Assembly (NCBI GenBank): GCA_937894355.1
Contig: CALCRD010000285.1
Location: 1-52,846 of the forward strand
Reading direction: 5' to 3'
Source of the DNA: an uncultured Bacillus sp.
Lineage (GTDB): Bacteria > Bacillota > Bacilli > Bacillales > Cytobacillaceae
Length of the DNA stretch: 52,846 bases
Part shown: piece after piece, positions 41,599 to 49,999 of the stretch
Layout of the letters: the number at the start of each line of letters is the position of its first letter
Position numbering within the stretch: the first letter of the stretch is position 1
Notes under the pieces: model-generated
Databases searched by the model: none
What the model was told of the DNA's origin: nothing
The model's input: the letters and a program-made list of their open reading frames with translations, nothing else
Position numbers and translations under genes: made by a program

Positions 41599-44496
41599 TT
41601 AAGGTGTTGGACCTTTTGGTTCAGTTTTCTCTCTCGGAGTAGTATTATTTCGGGTATTAGGTGTAGTTGCTTCCACATCATTTTTATTATCATCGATTGG
41701 TGGATTTGGTTCATTATTAACATCATTATCATCATCTTTTGGCTTATCGTCCTTCGGTGGAGTTTTGCCAATTTGAATCAGATTTGAAGCAGCTGATTCT
41801 CTTCCAGCGATATCAACAGCAGAAACATAGAATATCCCGTTTGCAGCATTATAAGCGAGCGTTGCACCAGCCTTAATGCTGGCTACCTTTTTATAACTCG
41901 TTCCACTTTGCTTATAAACACGGTAACCTATGACATCATTTTCATGATGTGTGCTCCATTGAATCGTGTTTCCAGATGAGTTAGCCCTCACTGCATCAGG
42001 AGTTTTACCATTGTCTGATATCCTAGCATCTGGGATTAAAACATTTGCCCAGCGATCCTTCTTAGGAATTAACGTAGCAGCATCGATGGATGTTCCAATA
42101 AGCCTTTCAACATAATCAGGATTTAAAATGACTCCCGTTTCGGCAAATTCACTAGGCGTAGAATCTAAAGCTAAATATTTTTTATCGCCAATTTGAACAT
42201 ACTTACCCTCAATTAGACTATCATCCACTTTAGTAGGAACAAATTTTGCATTGAAAAGGTCTGTATCAACTAAACCAGCTCTAGAACATGCATCCGATGG
42301 AAGCAATCCGGAAACAGCACAGAAGGATCGAGAAACAATCCCTGGTGGCATTTTGAATGATTCCGCTGGATCGATTAATTCTGGATTAACATTATAAGCG
42401 GCATTGATTAAATCTGCCCATAAATACATGGTTCGCGTACCATAATGCAATCCACCATTAGTTTTTAACGATTTCGGGGTATCATAGCCTGTCCATATAC
42501 CTAAAGATACATTCGGGTTATATCCAACAAACCAAGAATCAACATAATCATTTCCAGTACCAGTCTTACCAGCCCAATCCGAGTTGAATTTCATCCGACC
42601 TTTAATTGGTGTTGCCGTACCTGAGCTAATTACATCGCGTAGGACATCAGTCATCAAATAAGAGGTTTGCGGACTGAACACTTCTTCTTCCTTAGTTTCA
42701 TGTTGGTAAATGATAGTGCCATCACGATCGGTAATTTTTTCAATCATATAGGCATCAACAAACTTACCGCCATTTGCAAATGTAGCAAAAGCATTTGTAT
42801 TTTCTTCAACGGTTACACCGTTTTCCAAAGAACCAATTGCCGTTGCTAAGTTTGTATAATCGGGATCTAACAATGAAGTAAAGCCATTCTTCGCTAAAAA
42901 TGTTGCCGGTCGATGGCTAATAATGTCTTTATAAAGCTTAACTGCTGGAACGTTATAGGATACTGTTACTGCATGTCGAGCAGAAACTAATCCGCTAAAG
43001 CGTCTATCATAGTTCATTGGCCAAACTTTGCTACTTGCCGGGTTTAAACGTAACGGTACATCAGGAAGGATTGTTCCTGGTGCTGCTAAACCGAGCTCAA
43101 AAGCCGGAGCATAAACAAGCAATGGCTTCATCGTTGACCCGTTTTGGCGAATCGCTTGTGTTGCGTGATTTAGCTGCTCACGCTGATGATTGCGACCACC
43201 GACAAAGCTGATAATTTTACCGGTTTTATTTTCGATTAGGGTCGCTCCAACCTCTACGGGTTCTTTAACAGTAATCGGTTCCCCTGTATCAGGGTCTATC
43301 GTGGGCTGAGGCTTATCCGGTCCATAATAAGGATAATTATCCTTTGCTATTTGCATAACATCATAAATATCTTTATTGATAGTTGAATGAATTTTGTAGC
43401 CATTTTGGCGGATATTTAAATCGGCAATAGCATGGTATTCTGCATTTAAATTCTTATCCTTTTGCAAATCCTGTTCTTCATAGCCATCTTGTTTTGCCAG
43501 AATAGTTGCTAAAATATCAATGGATCTCATTTCAAGTTCAGTTGTTAGATAAGGGTATTTTCCCTGAAGGCTCGCTTGTGGCGGGATAAAGTCCTTAGTA
43601 ATATCGTAGACTAAAGCTTCATCATATTGTTGCTTATTAATATATCCACCATCAAACATTCTTCTAAGCACTGTTTTCATTCTATCTAGACCTGGTTGTA
43701 AATTGTTTTTGATTGTTTTTTCTTGGGTATACGGTGTATAGCCAAATGGGCTTTGTGGAAGACCAGCGATAAAGGCTGCTTGTGGCAACGTTAAATTAAT
43801 CGCTTCCACACCGAATATTCCTTTAGCAGCTGTTTGTACACCAGCGATATTTCTTCCGGAAGAATTTCTTCCAAAGGTAGAAACATTCAAATATGCTTCA
43901 AGGATTTCTTCTTTTTCAAAGAATTTCTCAAGTCGAAGTGCTAATAATATTTCTTTTGCTTTTCTTTCAAATGAAACTTCATTTGTTAAGATTTGGTTTT
44001 TAATTAATTGTTGGGTTAATGTACTTCCACCAGTTTGTACCGCTGAGTTCGTTACCTCTTGAAACATAGCTCGAAGGATGGCTTTGGGTACGATCCCACT
44101 ATGTTTGTAAAAATATTCATCTTCCGTAGCAATAACAGCATCAAGCAAAAATTTTGAGACACTATCAAGCTTTACCTCTTCGCGGACAATATCCGAGCGC
44201 AAATCTCCTAAAAACACATCATTAGCAAAATATAATTCTGATGTTTCTTCATAATTATATATTTGCTTTTTCATGCTATCATAGGGTCGAATGGGCTCGT
44301 CTTTTACGAGGGAAGCAAAATAACCTCCACCTACACCAAATGCAAATGTCCCACCAAGAAGTAAAATAATAAATAGTAGTAAGACCAGATTCCATATTAC
44401 TTGATAAGTTATGGACATTTTTTTTGTAAAACGCTTATTAGTTAAAAATTGCATTTTTGACTTCAATATTTGCCTCCATTTTTGGCTCTCACCCAT
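41599..44496 (-). CDS. Class A penicillin-binding protein (PBP1A family) with FN3-like C-terminus
   Basis: A 965-residue bifunctional cell-wall polymerase. A short cytoplasmic N-terminus is followed by one membrane anchor at about 34-58. The GT51 transglycosylase domain has IATEDEYFYKHSG (catalytic Glu E125) and GGSTLTQQLIKNQ. The transpeptidase has STMK (Ser454), SYN and KTGTGNDYVDSW. After the enzyme, an Ig/FN3-like module (IQWSTHHENDVIGYRVYKQ) leads to a Pro/Asp/Asn-rich tail ending GPTP. ATG 44496 has AGGGGG upstream; the longer frame to 44556 adds a spurious hydrophobic stretch. Not in this place in B. subtilis as I recall. Confidence 0.94.
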   Translation of the reverse strand: MGESQKWRQILKSKMQFLTNKRFTKKMSITYQVIWNLVLLLFIILLLGGTFAFGVGGGYFASLVKDEPIRPYDSMKKQIYNYEETSELYFANDVFLGDLRSDIVREEVKLDSVSKFLLDAVIATEDEYFYKHSGIVPKAILRAMFQEVTNSAVQTGGSTLTQQLIKNQILTNEVSFERKAKEILLALRLEKFFEKEEILEAYLNVSTFGRNSSGRNIAGVQTAAKGIFGVEAINLTLPQAAFIAGLPQSPFGYTPYTQEKTIKNNLQPGLDRMKTVLRRMFDGGYINKQQYDEALVYDITKDFIPPQASLQGKYPYLTTELEMRSIDILATILAKQDGYEEQDLQKDKNLNAEYHAIADLNIRQNGYKIHSTINKDIYDVMQIAKDNYPYYGPDKPQPTIDPDTGEPITVKEPVEVGATLIENKTGKIISFVGGRNHQREQLNHATQAIRQNGSTMKPLLVYAPAFELGLAAPGTILPDVPLRLNPASSKVWPMNYDRRFSGLVSARHAVTVSYNVPAVKLYKDIISHRPATFLAKNGFTSLLDPDYTNLATAIGSLENGVTVEENTNAFATFANGGKFVDAYMIEKITDRDGTIIYQHETKEEEVFSPQTSYLMTDVLRDVISSGTATPIKGRMKFNSDWAGKTGTGNDYVDSWFVGYNPNVSLGIWTGYDTPKSLKTNGGLHYGTRTMYLWADLINAAYNVNPELIDPAESFKMPPGIVSRSFCAVSGLLPSDACSRAGLVDTDLFNAKFVPTKVDDSLIEGKYVQIGDKKYLALDSTPSEFAETGVILNPDYVERLIGTSIDAATLIPKKDRWANVLIPDARISDNGKTPDAVRANSSGNTIQWSTHHENDVIGYRVYKQSGTSYKKVASIKAGATLAYNAANGIFYVSAVDIAGRESAASNLIQIGKTPPKDDKPKDDDNDVNNEPNPPIDDNKNDVEATTPNTRNNTTPREKTEPKGPTP

Positions 44497-44639
44497 GTAA
44501 ATCAAACCCCCTAAAATCACATACATTATAGCATAAAGTAGCACAAAAAATGACAAACATCGTCATATTTCCTAATTATTACAATGATAAATTGACAGTG
44601 ACGGTGGTTGTATGGTAATGTTTTATAATTAAAGTAATA

Positions 44640-44885
44640 TTGAGCATTGATGGGAAATCAGTAATGCTTCTATCCCTGTTTCAGAAAATCGGCGGTTGCT
44701 GCGAGCCGGTACAAATAGAAGGATGAATTACCTCCCTGAGCATTCACTGTGAACTAGAATGAATAAGTAGCAGTGGACGGTTTAACCGTTATTCTTTTGA
44801 GTGGAGAACCAAATTATTGGTTCTTAATTTGGGTGGTACCGCGCATTTTAGCGTCCCTGCATATTTGCAGGGGCGTTTTTTATTT
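44640..44885 (+). promoter_or_regulatory. T-box riboswitch (tyrosine) upstream of tyrS
   Basis: The T-box sequence TGGGTGGTACCGCG is at 44830-44843, followed by a terminator at 44849-44885. The specifier loop GAAT-TAC-CTC puts a tyrosine codon TAC at 44729-44731, matching the synthetase downstream. A TTGACA at 44592-44597 with TAATGT 18 nt later, or the TATAAT at 44624-44629, could form the promoter; spacing leaves this open. Confidence 0.94.
44849..44885 (+). terminator. T-box intrinsic terminator of tyrS leader
   Basis: GCGTCCCTGC / GCAGGGGCG stem with a short AT loop followed by TTTTTTATTTTT. Confidence 0.92.
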
Positions 44886-44902
44886 TTAAGGAGGAATTAT
44901 TT

Positions 44903-46168
44903 ATGAGCGAATTATTACAAGATCTTGCATGGAGGGGGATTATTTATCAGCAAACCGATGAAGCTGCAATAGCTGAAACGGTAAATAAAGAAAGTATTTC
45001 TCTATACTGTGGGGTTGACCCTACAGCTGACAGCATGCATATTGGACATTTATTGCCATTCCTAACACTTCGCCGGTTTCAATTAGCCGGACATCGCCCA
45101 ATTGTACTTGTTGGTGGTGCGACAGGATTAATTGGCGACCCGAGTGGGAAAAAAGAAGAGCGTAAATTACAGACACTTGAAATCGTTCAAAATAACGCTC
45201 AGTGCTTGCAAAAACAACTAGAAAGAATTTTTGATTTCGAAGGTTCTAATGGTGCAATCATGGTCAATAACTATGATTGGGCAGGTTCGATGGATATCGT
45301 TACTTTTTTAAGAGACTTTGGAAAGCATGTTGGCATAAATTATATGTTGGCAAAGGATACTATTTCATCTCGATTGGAAACTGGAATTTCCTTTACTGAA
45401 TTTACTTATACCATTTTACAAGCAATGGATTTCTTCCATCTATACGAAAAACACCAATGTAGAATGCAAATTGGTGGAAGCGATCAGTGGGGAAATATCA
45501 CTACTGGTTTGGAATTGATTCGTAAAATGAGCCTAGAGGGTTCAAAGCCAGCTTTCGGCCTGACAATTCCTCTTGTTACTAAAGCAGATGGAACAAAGTT
45601 TGGTAAAACGGAAAGTGGTGCTATTTGGCTTGATCCTGAAAAAACATCTCCTTACGAATTCTACCAATTTTGGATCAACACAGCCGATGCTGATGTTGTA
45701 AAATACTTGAAGTTCTTTACCTTCTTATCGAAGGAAAGCATTGAAGAAATGGAAATGGCGGTTCAAGAGGAACCACATCTTCGTAAAGCGCAAAAGGCTT
45801 TGGCTGAAGAAATGACTCGGATGATTCACGGTGAAGAATCACTTCAGCAAGCGATAAAAATTTCCGCAGCGCTATTTAGTGGTGATGTTCGTAATTTAAC
45901 TGCTACGGAAATTAAACAAGGCTTTAAAGATGTCCCTTCATTTACAAGCAATGCCGACAAGGAAACAAGTCTTGTTGACTTGCTTGTTACTACAAAAATC
46001 GTGTCATCTAAGCGTCAAGCTCGGGAGGATATTGCCAATGGAGCTGTTTATGTAAATGGTGAAAGATTAACCGATGCAAACTACCTGATTACAAAAGCGG
46101 ATCAAATCGAAGGTCAATTTACAATCATTCGCCGGGGCAAGAAGAAGTACTTTTTAATTAAATACTAA
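44903..46168 (+). CDS. tyrS: Tyrosyl-tRNA synthetase
   Basis: A 421-residue class I synthetase charging tRNA-Tyr. The HIGH motif is at residues 46-49 (DSMHIGHLLPF). The KMSKS-equivalent KFGKT is at 232-236. Tyrosine-site residues are in YTILQAMDFFHL and QIGGSDQWGNI. A C-terminal S4 RNA-binding domain covers about residues 353-421 (SKRQAREDIANGAVYVNGER). AAGGAGG lies 8 nt before the ATG. It is controlled by the tyrosine T-box upstream and ends in its own terminator. Confidence 0.98.
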   Translation: MSELLQDLAWRGIIYQQTDEAAIAETVNKESISLYCGVDPTADSMHIGHLLPFLTLRRFQLAGHRPIVLVGGATGLIGDPSGKKEERKLQTLEIVQNNAQCLQKQLERIFDFEGSNGAIMVNNYDWAGSMDIVTFLRDFGKHVGINYMLAKDTISSRLETGISFTEFTYTILQAMDFFHLYEKHQCRMQIGGSDQWGNITTGLELIRKMSLEGSKPAFGLTIPLVTKADGTKFGKTESGAIWLDPEKTSPYEFYQFWINTADADVVKYLKFFTFLSKESIEEMEMAVQEEPHLRKAQKALAEEMTRMIHGEESLQQAIKISAALFSGDVRNLTATEIKQGFKDVPSFTSNADKETSLVDLLVTTKIVSSKRQAREDIANGAVYVNGERLTDANYLITKADQIEGQFTIIRRGKKKYFLIKY

Positions 46169-46170
46169 GT

Positions 46171-46208
46171 TTTGTAAGACCTTCCTATTATATGGGGGGG
46201 TCTTTTTC
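46171..46208 (+). terminator. Terminator after tyrS
   Basis: AAGACCTTCC pairs with GGGGGGTCTT (G-U pairs) followed by TTTT, 3 nt after the stop codon. Confidence 0.75.
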
Positions 46209-46256
46209 GTGCTGGTTACTTCAAATATATGTAATCTCTACTCTATTCCAGTAAAC

Positions 46257-46290
46257 AAAAAAACCTCTGCCAAGTAGGCAAAGGTTTTTT
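46257..46290 (-). terminator. Terminator of rpsD
   Basis: AAAAAACCTCTGCC and GGCAAAGGTTTTTT form a stem with one mismatch. T runs exist on both strands, so it can also back up tyrS. Confidence 0.85.
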
Positions 46291-46297
46291 AAAAAGA

Positions 46298-46900
46298 TTA
46301 ACGAGAGTAGAACTCAACGATGAATGCTTCGTTAATTTCAGCAGGAAGTTCAGAACGCTCAGGTAAGCGAGTGAAAGTTCCTTCAAGTTTTTCAGCATCA
46401 AATGTAACATAGTCAGGAACGAAGTTGTTTACTTCGATTGCTTCTTTAACTACATCAAGGTTACGTGATTTTTCACGAAGACCAATTGTTTGACCTGGTT
46501 TTAGGCGGTATGATGGGATATCAACGCGTGCTCCATCAACTAAAACGTGACCGTGGTTTACTAATTGACGAGCTGCACGACGAGTGCGAGCTAAACCTAA
46601 ACGGTAAACAAGATTGTCTAAACGTGCTTCAAGAAGAATCATGAAGTTTTCACCGTGGATTCCACCCATTTTGCCTGCTTTGTCAAAAAGGTTGCGGAAT
46701 TGACGTTCAGTTACTCCGTACATGTGACGAAGTTTTTGCTTTTCTTGTAATTGCAATCCGTATTCGGAAAGCTTTTTACGTTGGTTAGGACCGTGAGGAC
46801 CTGGAGCGTAAGGACGCTTTTCTAATTCTTTTCCTGTACCGCTTAGTGAAACACCAAGACGACGAGATAATTTCCAACTTGGACCAGTATAACGAGCCAT
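46298..46900 (-). CDS. rpsD: 30S ribosomal protein S4
   Basis: A 200-residue primary 16S rRNA-binding protein of the small subunit, and in Bacillus the autorepressor of its own gene. The N-terminus MARYTGPSWKLSRRLGVSLS is followed by the S4 domain RLDNLVYRLGLARTRRAARQ, then LVNHGHVLVDG. It lacks the zinc-binding cysteines of the alternative S4 form. The ATG has AGGAGG 7 nt upstream. Transcription comes from a strong promoter at 47104-47133 through a long structured leader. Confidence 0.99.
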   Translation of the reverse strand: MARYTGPSWKLSRRLGVSLSGTGKELEKRPYAPGPHGPNQRKKLSEYGLQLQEKQKLRHMYGVTERQFRNLFDKAGKMGGIHGENFMILLEARLDNLVYRLGLARTRRAARQLVNHGHVLVDGARVDIPSYRLKPGQTIGLREKSRNLDVVKEAIEVNNFVPDYVTFDAEKLEGTFTRLPERSELPAEINEAFIVEFYSR

Positions 46901-46906
46901 GAATGA

Positions 46907-47097
46907 CTCCTCCTTGTGTTTTTATTTAGTAAAATAAAAACCATAAATGAAGCAACGATGATGCTCATTTTGTTTTCATGTACCTTCGCCCTCGCAGCTG
47001 AGGGTTACACAATACCCCATCATTTTGGCTGAATTGTCAACCGATGGAACAAAATGAATACAAAAAAGTGCTTATATAGGCTGCGCTATTTTACACA
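46907..47097 (-). promoter_or_regulatory. rpsD leader, probable S4 autoregulatory RNA
   Basis: A leader of about 190 nt separates the promoter from rpsD. It contains hairpins such as CCCTC-agctgc-GAGGG (near 46990-47010 on the plus strand) and CCATCGG / GATGG pairings. In B. subtilis S4 represses rpsD by binding its leader. Length and position fit that mechanism, but I did not model the fold. Confidence 0.6.
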
Positions 47098-47103
47098 AAG
47101 AAT

Positions 47104-47133
47104 ATTATATAATTTTTTTAGAGGAAATGTCAA
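47104..47133 (-). promoter_or_regulatory. SigA promoter of rpsD
   Basis: Read on the minus strand: TTGACA (47133-47128), an 18-bp spacer and TATAAT (47109-47104), both perfect consensus hexamers. The start site is expected near 47097. Confidence 0.88.
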
Positions 47134-47300
47134 GGTCATTTTACGATTGTTAATATTTTTCGAGGGAGGCGATATCATCAGAAAAGCATTATGTTATAAT
47201 AATATAATAAAAAATAGTGATTCATAATGATATTTCCAATGTTCTTTGCTTCATTTAAGCAGAAAATACTTTTATAAAACACCATTAAGGGTGATGAGAG

Positions 47301-49124
47301 ATGGAACATATTGACCTAGTAAAATTAAAAAGCCATTTTATTGATATTTTGGATGATCCCTATGCTTTGTCCCATTTTGAACATGTTCTGGAGAAGATGA
47401 CCATTGCAGTTAATGAAATCTTCCGGCTGCAGGATATCCATTTTTATATTGCTCCACAATGGCGGGAGCAATTACTGGTTGAGGGTATTCGAATTGAGGA
47501 AGTATCGTTAGTTTCAGCTGCATTAGAAAGTCCAAACAGACTATTTCATTTCAATGGTAGTGAAATGAAATTGTTTGCTTTTCATATTCCTGTTAAAAGT
47601 GCTGAAACTACATTTGGTCAAATTATTGGTGTGAGCCAGCAACATATGTTTCTTTCTCAACCCTTTTTGGAGGATATCGGAAAGGTTTGTGGACAGTTTT
47701 TAAAGAATGCTCAGTATATATCAACGATAAGTATGAAAGAAAAGAGATACAGACAGCTTTTTAGAGTCACTGAAAAGTTTCACTCGACTATGGATATGGG
47801 AGCTGTATTAGAAAAGGTTATTGAAATATTACAAGAGTTCTATCCAAGTTTTACATACTCACTTTTTCTTTCTCAAGACAGTGAGCGTTTCGAACATTTG
47901 CCGATAACTTTTTTGCAACAGAGTGAAAGTGAAAACCTATCCCTAATGAAAGCTTACGTGACAGGCATGATTCAAATCGACGCCGATATTGAGGATAAGC
48001 ATTCGGTTGTCTATGCTCCATTACAAGGAAAGCAAGGCGTATATGGGGTTTTGGAAATCACTGCTATGGATGGTTATGTTTTTCCAATATACGAAGTAGA
48101 TTTTATTTCACTGTTGGCCAATACAGCTGGGAATGCATTGGAAAACGCACAATTGTATCAGCAATCACAGCAGTTAGTCGTCGATCTCCAATTAATTAAT
48201 CAGGTTTCGCACCGGTTAAATATGAAACTCCGTCTTACTGATACTGTTCCTTATATATGTAATCAAATTATTTCGTCGTTTGATGCCGATGAAGTTGGCT
48301 TTGTTCTTTTTTCAAAGGAGTCTAAGAAGTTTAAGGTTTTAGTGGGAAGTTCTAATTTTTTCTTTAATAAGCAAGTGAAAGCTTATCTAAAGTATTTCCA
48401 AGATAAACTTCAAAGAGAAAAGGATGCTATCTTAATTGGTGATTTCGATTTGCTGCCAGATAAACAATTCCGTTCGATTATGGCCATTCCAATGATTCAA
48501 CACGAAATGGTAGTGGGCTTTATCCTGGTCATGCATGAAAAGCCTTATCATTTCTCGTTTGAATCGTATAAGCTACTGCAATCCCTTGTATATCATTCTA
48601 CTTTATCATTTGTTAATTCAACTTTAAGGGAAGAATTAGAGCAAATGGTGGTTACCGATTATTTAACCAAGCTTTATTCACGGAACTATTTGGATGAAAA
48701 AATTCACGACTCTATGAAGGAAGATCGCCAAGGAAGTTTTATTTTAATGGATATAGACAATTTTAAAAAGGTTAATGATAGCTATGGTCATCAAGTTGGT
48801 GATGAGGTTCTCATTCAGGTTGCCAACCTTATAAAGAAGAGTATTCGGACATCCGATACTGGTTGCCGATGGGGTGGAGAGGAATTAGCTATTTATCTGC
48901 CGGGTATACCGCTAGAAAAAGGGATGATGATAGCCAATAGACTAGTTAAAGCGGTACAAGGGTCAACCAATCCCAAGGTTACAATTTCTTGTGGAGTCTC
49001 ACATTGGAGTGAAAACCGTAAAGAAACGGAGAAGGATTTATTTCTCCGTGCTGATCAAGCTCTGTACGCTGCAAAGACTTCTGGGAAGAATAAAGTGACA
49101 CAACAACAGGAGTTAATCGTCTAA
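47301..49124 (+). CDS. ytrP: GAF–GGDEF protein, probable diguanylate cyclase (YtrP-like)
   Basis: A 607-residue cytoplasmic signalling protein. The N-terminal 150 residues are unassigned, two GAF-like sensor regions follow (about 150-290 and 295-435), and the GGDEF domain covers about 445-600. The active-site loop is GGEEL at 525-529, with MDIDNFKKVNDSYGHQVGDE upstream and an RxxD inhibitory site RTSD at 516-519, exactly five residues before it. The cyclase signature is therefore intact and product-inhibited c-di-GMP synthesis is predicted. The position upstream of refZ/hisJ matches B. subtilis ytrP, whose GGDEF I recall as degenerate. Confidence 0.92.
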   Translation: MEHIDLVKLKSHFIDILDDPYALSHFEHVLEKMTIAVNEIFRLQDIHFYIAPQWREQLLVEGIRIEEVSLVSAALESPNRLFHFNGSEMKLFAFHIPVKSAETTFGQIIGVSQQHMFLSQPFLEDIGKVCGQFLKNAQYISTISMKEKRYRQLFRVTEKFHSTMDMGAVLEKVIEILQEFYPSFTYSLFLSQDSERFEHLPITFLQQSESENLSLMKAYVTGMIQIDADIEDKHSVVYAPLQGKQGVYGVLEITAMDGYVFPIYEVDFISLLANTAGNALENAQLYQQSQQLVVDLQLINQVSHRLNMKLRLTDTVPYICNQIISSFDADEVGFVLFSKESKKFKVLVGSSNFFFNKQVKAYLKYFQDKLQREKDAILIGDFDLLPDKQFRSIMAIPMIQHEMVVGFILVMHEKPYHFSFESYKLLQSLVYHSTLSFVNSTLREELEQMVVTDYLTKLYSRNYLDEKIHDSMKEDRQGSFILMDIDNFKKVNDSYGHQVGDEVLIQVANLIKKSIRTSDTGCRWGGEELAIYLPGIPLEKGMMIANRLVKAVQGSTNPKVTISCGVSHWSENRKETEKDLFLRADQALYAAKTSGKNKVTQQQELIV

Positions 49125-49206
49125 ATTCGTCAAATATCTGACTGTATCTATACAAACCCGATCATAGTTCCGGGTTTTTCGATAGATTGAGCGGAAAACA
49201 TAGGAC

Positions 49207-49252
49207 TTTGTCGATATAAATAAAGAGGAAAATCGTAAAAAGACCCGAATTT
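49207..49252 (+). promoter_or_regulatory. Candidate Spo0A-box and SigH promoter of refZ
   Basis: TTTGTCGATATA (49207-49218) matches most of a Spo0A box. AGGAAAA (49226-49232), an 11-bp spacer, then CCCGAATTT (49244-49252) follow the SigH pattern RNAGGAWWW-N11-RNNGAATWW, except for C in place of R. B. subtilis refZ is under SigH and Spo0A control, which supports the reading. Confidence 0.65.
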
Positions 49253-49295
49253 TTCATTAATAAGATTTACCGACCGATATTCAGTAGGTAGGCGT

Positions 49296-49311
49296 TAGAC
49301 GTAACCGTCTA
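49296..49311. promoter_or_regulatory. Inverted repeat in refZ leader, possible RefZ operator
   Basis: TAGACG-TAAC-CGTCTA is a perfect 6-bp inverted repeat 24 bp before the refZ start and downstream of the predicted promoter. It is a plausible TetR-family autoregulatory site. The adjoining CTAGCGTCTAGT also occurs in the type-1 repeats, so a repeat origin is the alternative. Confidence 0.45.
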
Positions 49312-49334
49312 GCGTCTAGTTAGGAGGCAGTAAA

Positions 49335-49973
49335 TTGAGGAAAAATTCTAAGGGTGCAATTGTATCAGCAGCTGTTTCGCTGTTTAATTCTAATGGCTAT
49401 GATGGAACGTCGATTCGCGATATAGCTAAAGAAGCAAAGGTTAATGCAGCGAATATATCCTATTATTTCCAGGGCAAACGTGGTCTTCTAGAACATTGCC
49501 TAACTGTCTTTTTTGAAAAATACATGTCGGAATTGGAAAAGGGTTTTGTCACTTTAGATTCGGGAGCAACTGAATGTTTGAAAAATATTGCCGCGAATCT
49601 TTGGTTTTACCAGTGCGATCATATCCATCTCACGAGGTTCGTCTTGCGTGAAATGTCGATAGACTCCCAAGTAGTTAGGGAAATTTTATCAACGTATTAC
49701 GCGAAGGAGAGGTATATTTTTAATGCTGTAATTGAAAAGGGCATTGAGACCAAGGAATTTAGTCCTAATTCGATAAAATATCTTATGATTCAATTTAAAG
49801 GATTGTTGTCGATTCCATTTTTAAATACACAATACCTAACAGAAGTTCTACATGTATTCCCTCATGAACGTTACTTTATCGAAGGTTATTTAAAGGAAAT
49901 TTATCAATGGATTGATGGAGTAGTATGCATGAAGCCGCTTAATAAAAATTTAGTTTGTAAAAAAACATCCTAA
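49335..49973 (+). CDS. refZ: RefZ, TetR-family DNA-binding protein
   Basis: A 212-residue TetR-fold protein (YttP). The N-terminal HTH is GYDGTSIRDIAKEAKVNAAN followed by ISYYFQGKRGLLEHCL. The C-terminal helical domain includes the RefZ-like LTRFVLREMSIDSQVVREIL and ATYY/STYYAKERYIF. In B. subtilis RefZ binds palindromes near the origin and inhibits FtsZ assembly to help position the polar septum during sporulation. The start is TTG 49335 with AGGAGG 7 nt upstream. The last codons, KTS-stop, lie in a terminator shared with the convergent hisJ. Confidence 0.92.
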   Translation: MRKNSKGAIVSAAVSLFNSNGYDGTSIRDIAKEAKVNAANISYYFQGKRGLLEHCLTVFFEKYMSELEKGFVTLDSGATECLKNIAANLWFYQCDHIHLTRFVLREMSIDSQVVREILSTYYAKERYIFNAVIEKGIETKEFSPNSIKYLMIQFKGLLSIPFLNTQYLTEVLHVFPHERYFIEGYLKEIYQWIDGVVCMKPLNKNLVCKKTS

Positions 49974-49999
49974 CCGGTTAACTGGTTAGGATGTTTTTG
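49964..49999. terminator. Shared terminator of refZ and hisJ containing both stop codons
   Basis: AACATCCTAACC and GGTTAGGATGTT form a perfect stem with a short loop. A runs and T runs flank it for both directions. Both stop codons (49971-49973 plus; 49988-49986 minus) are inside the stem. Confidence 0.93.

Noticed and set aside
49335..49973. TetR-family protein as a FadR or drug-efflux regulator
   Set aside because: Sequence stretches such as ISYYFQGKRGLLEH, LTRFVLREMSIDSQ and YAKERYIF, and the place next to hisJ and ezrA, identify RefZ instead.
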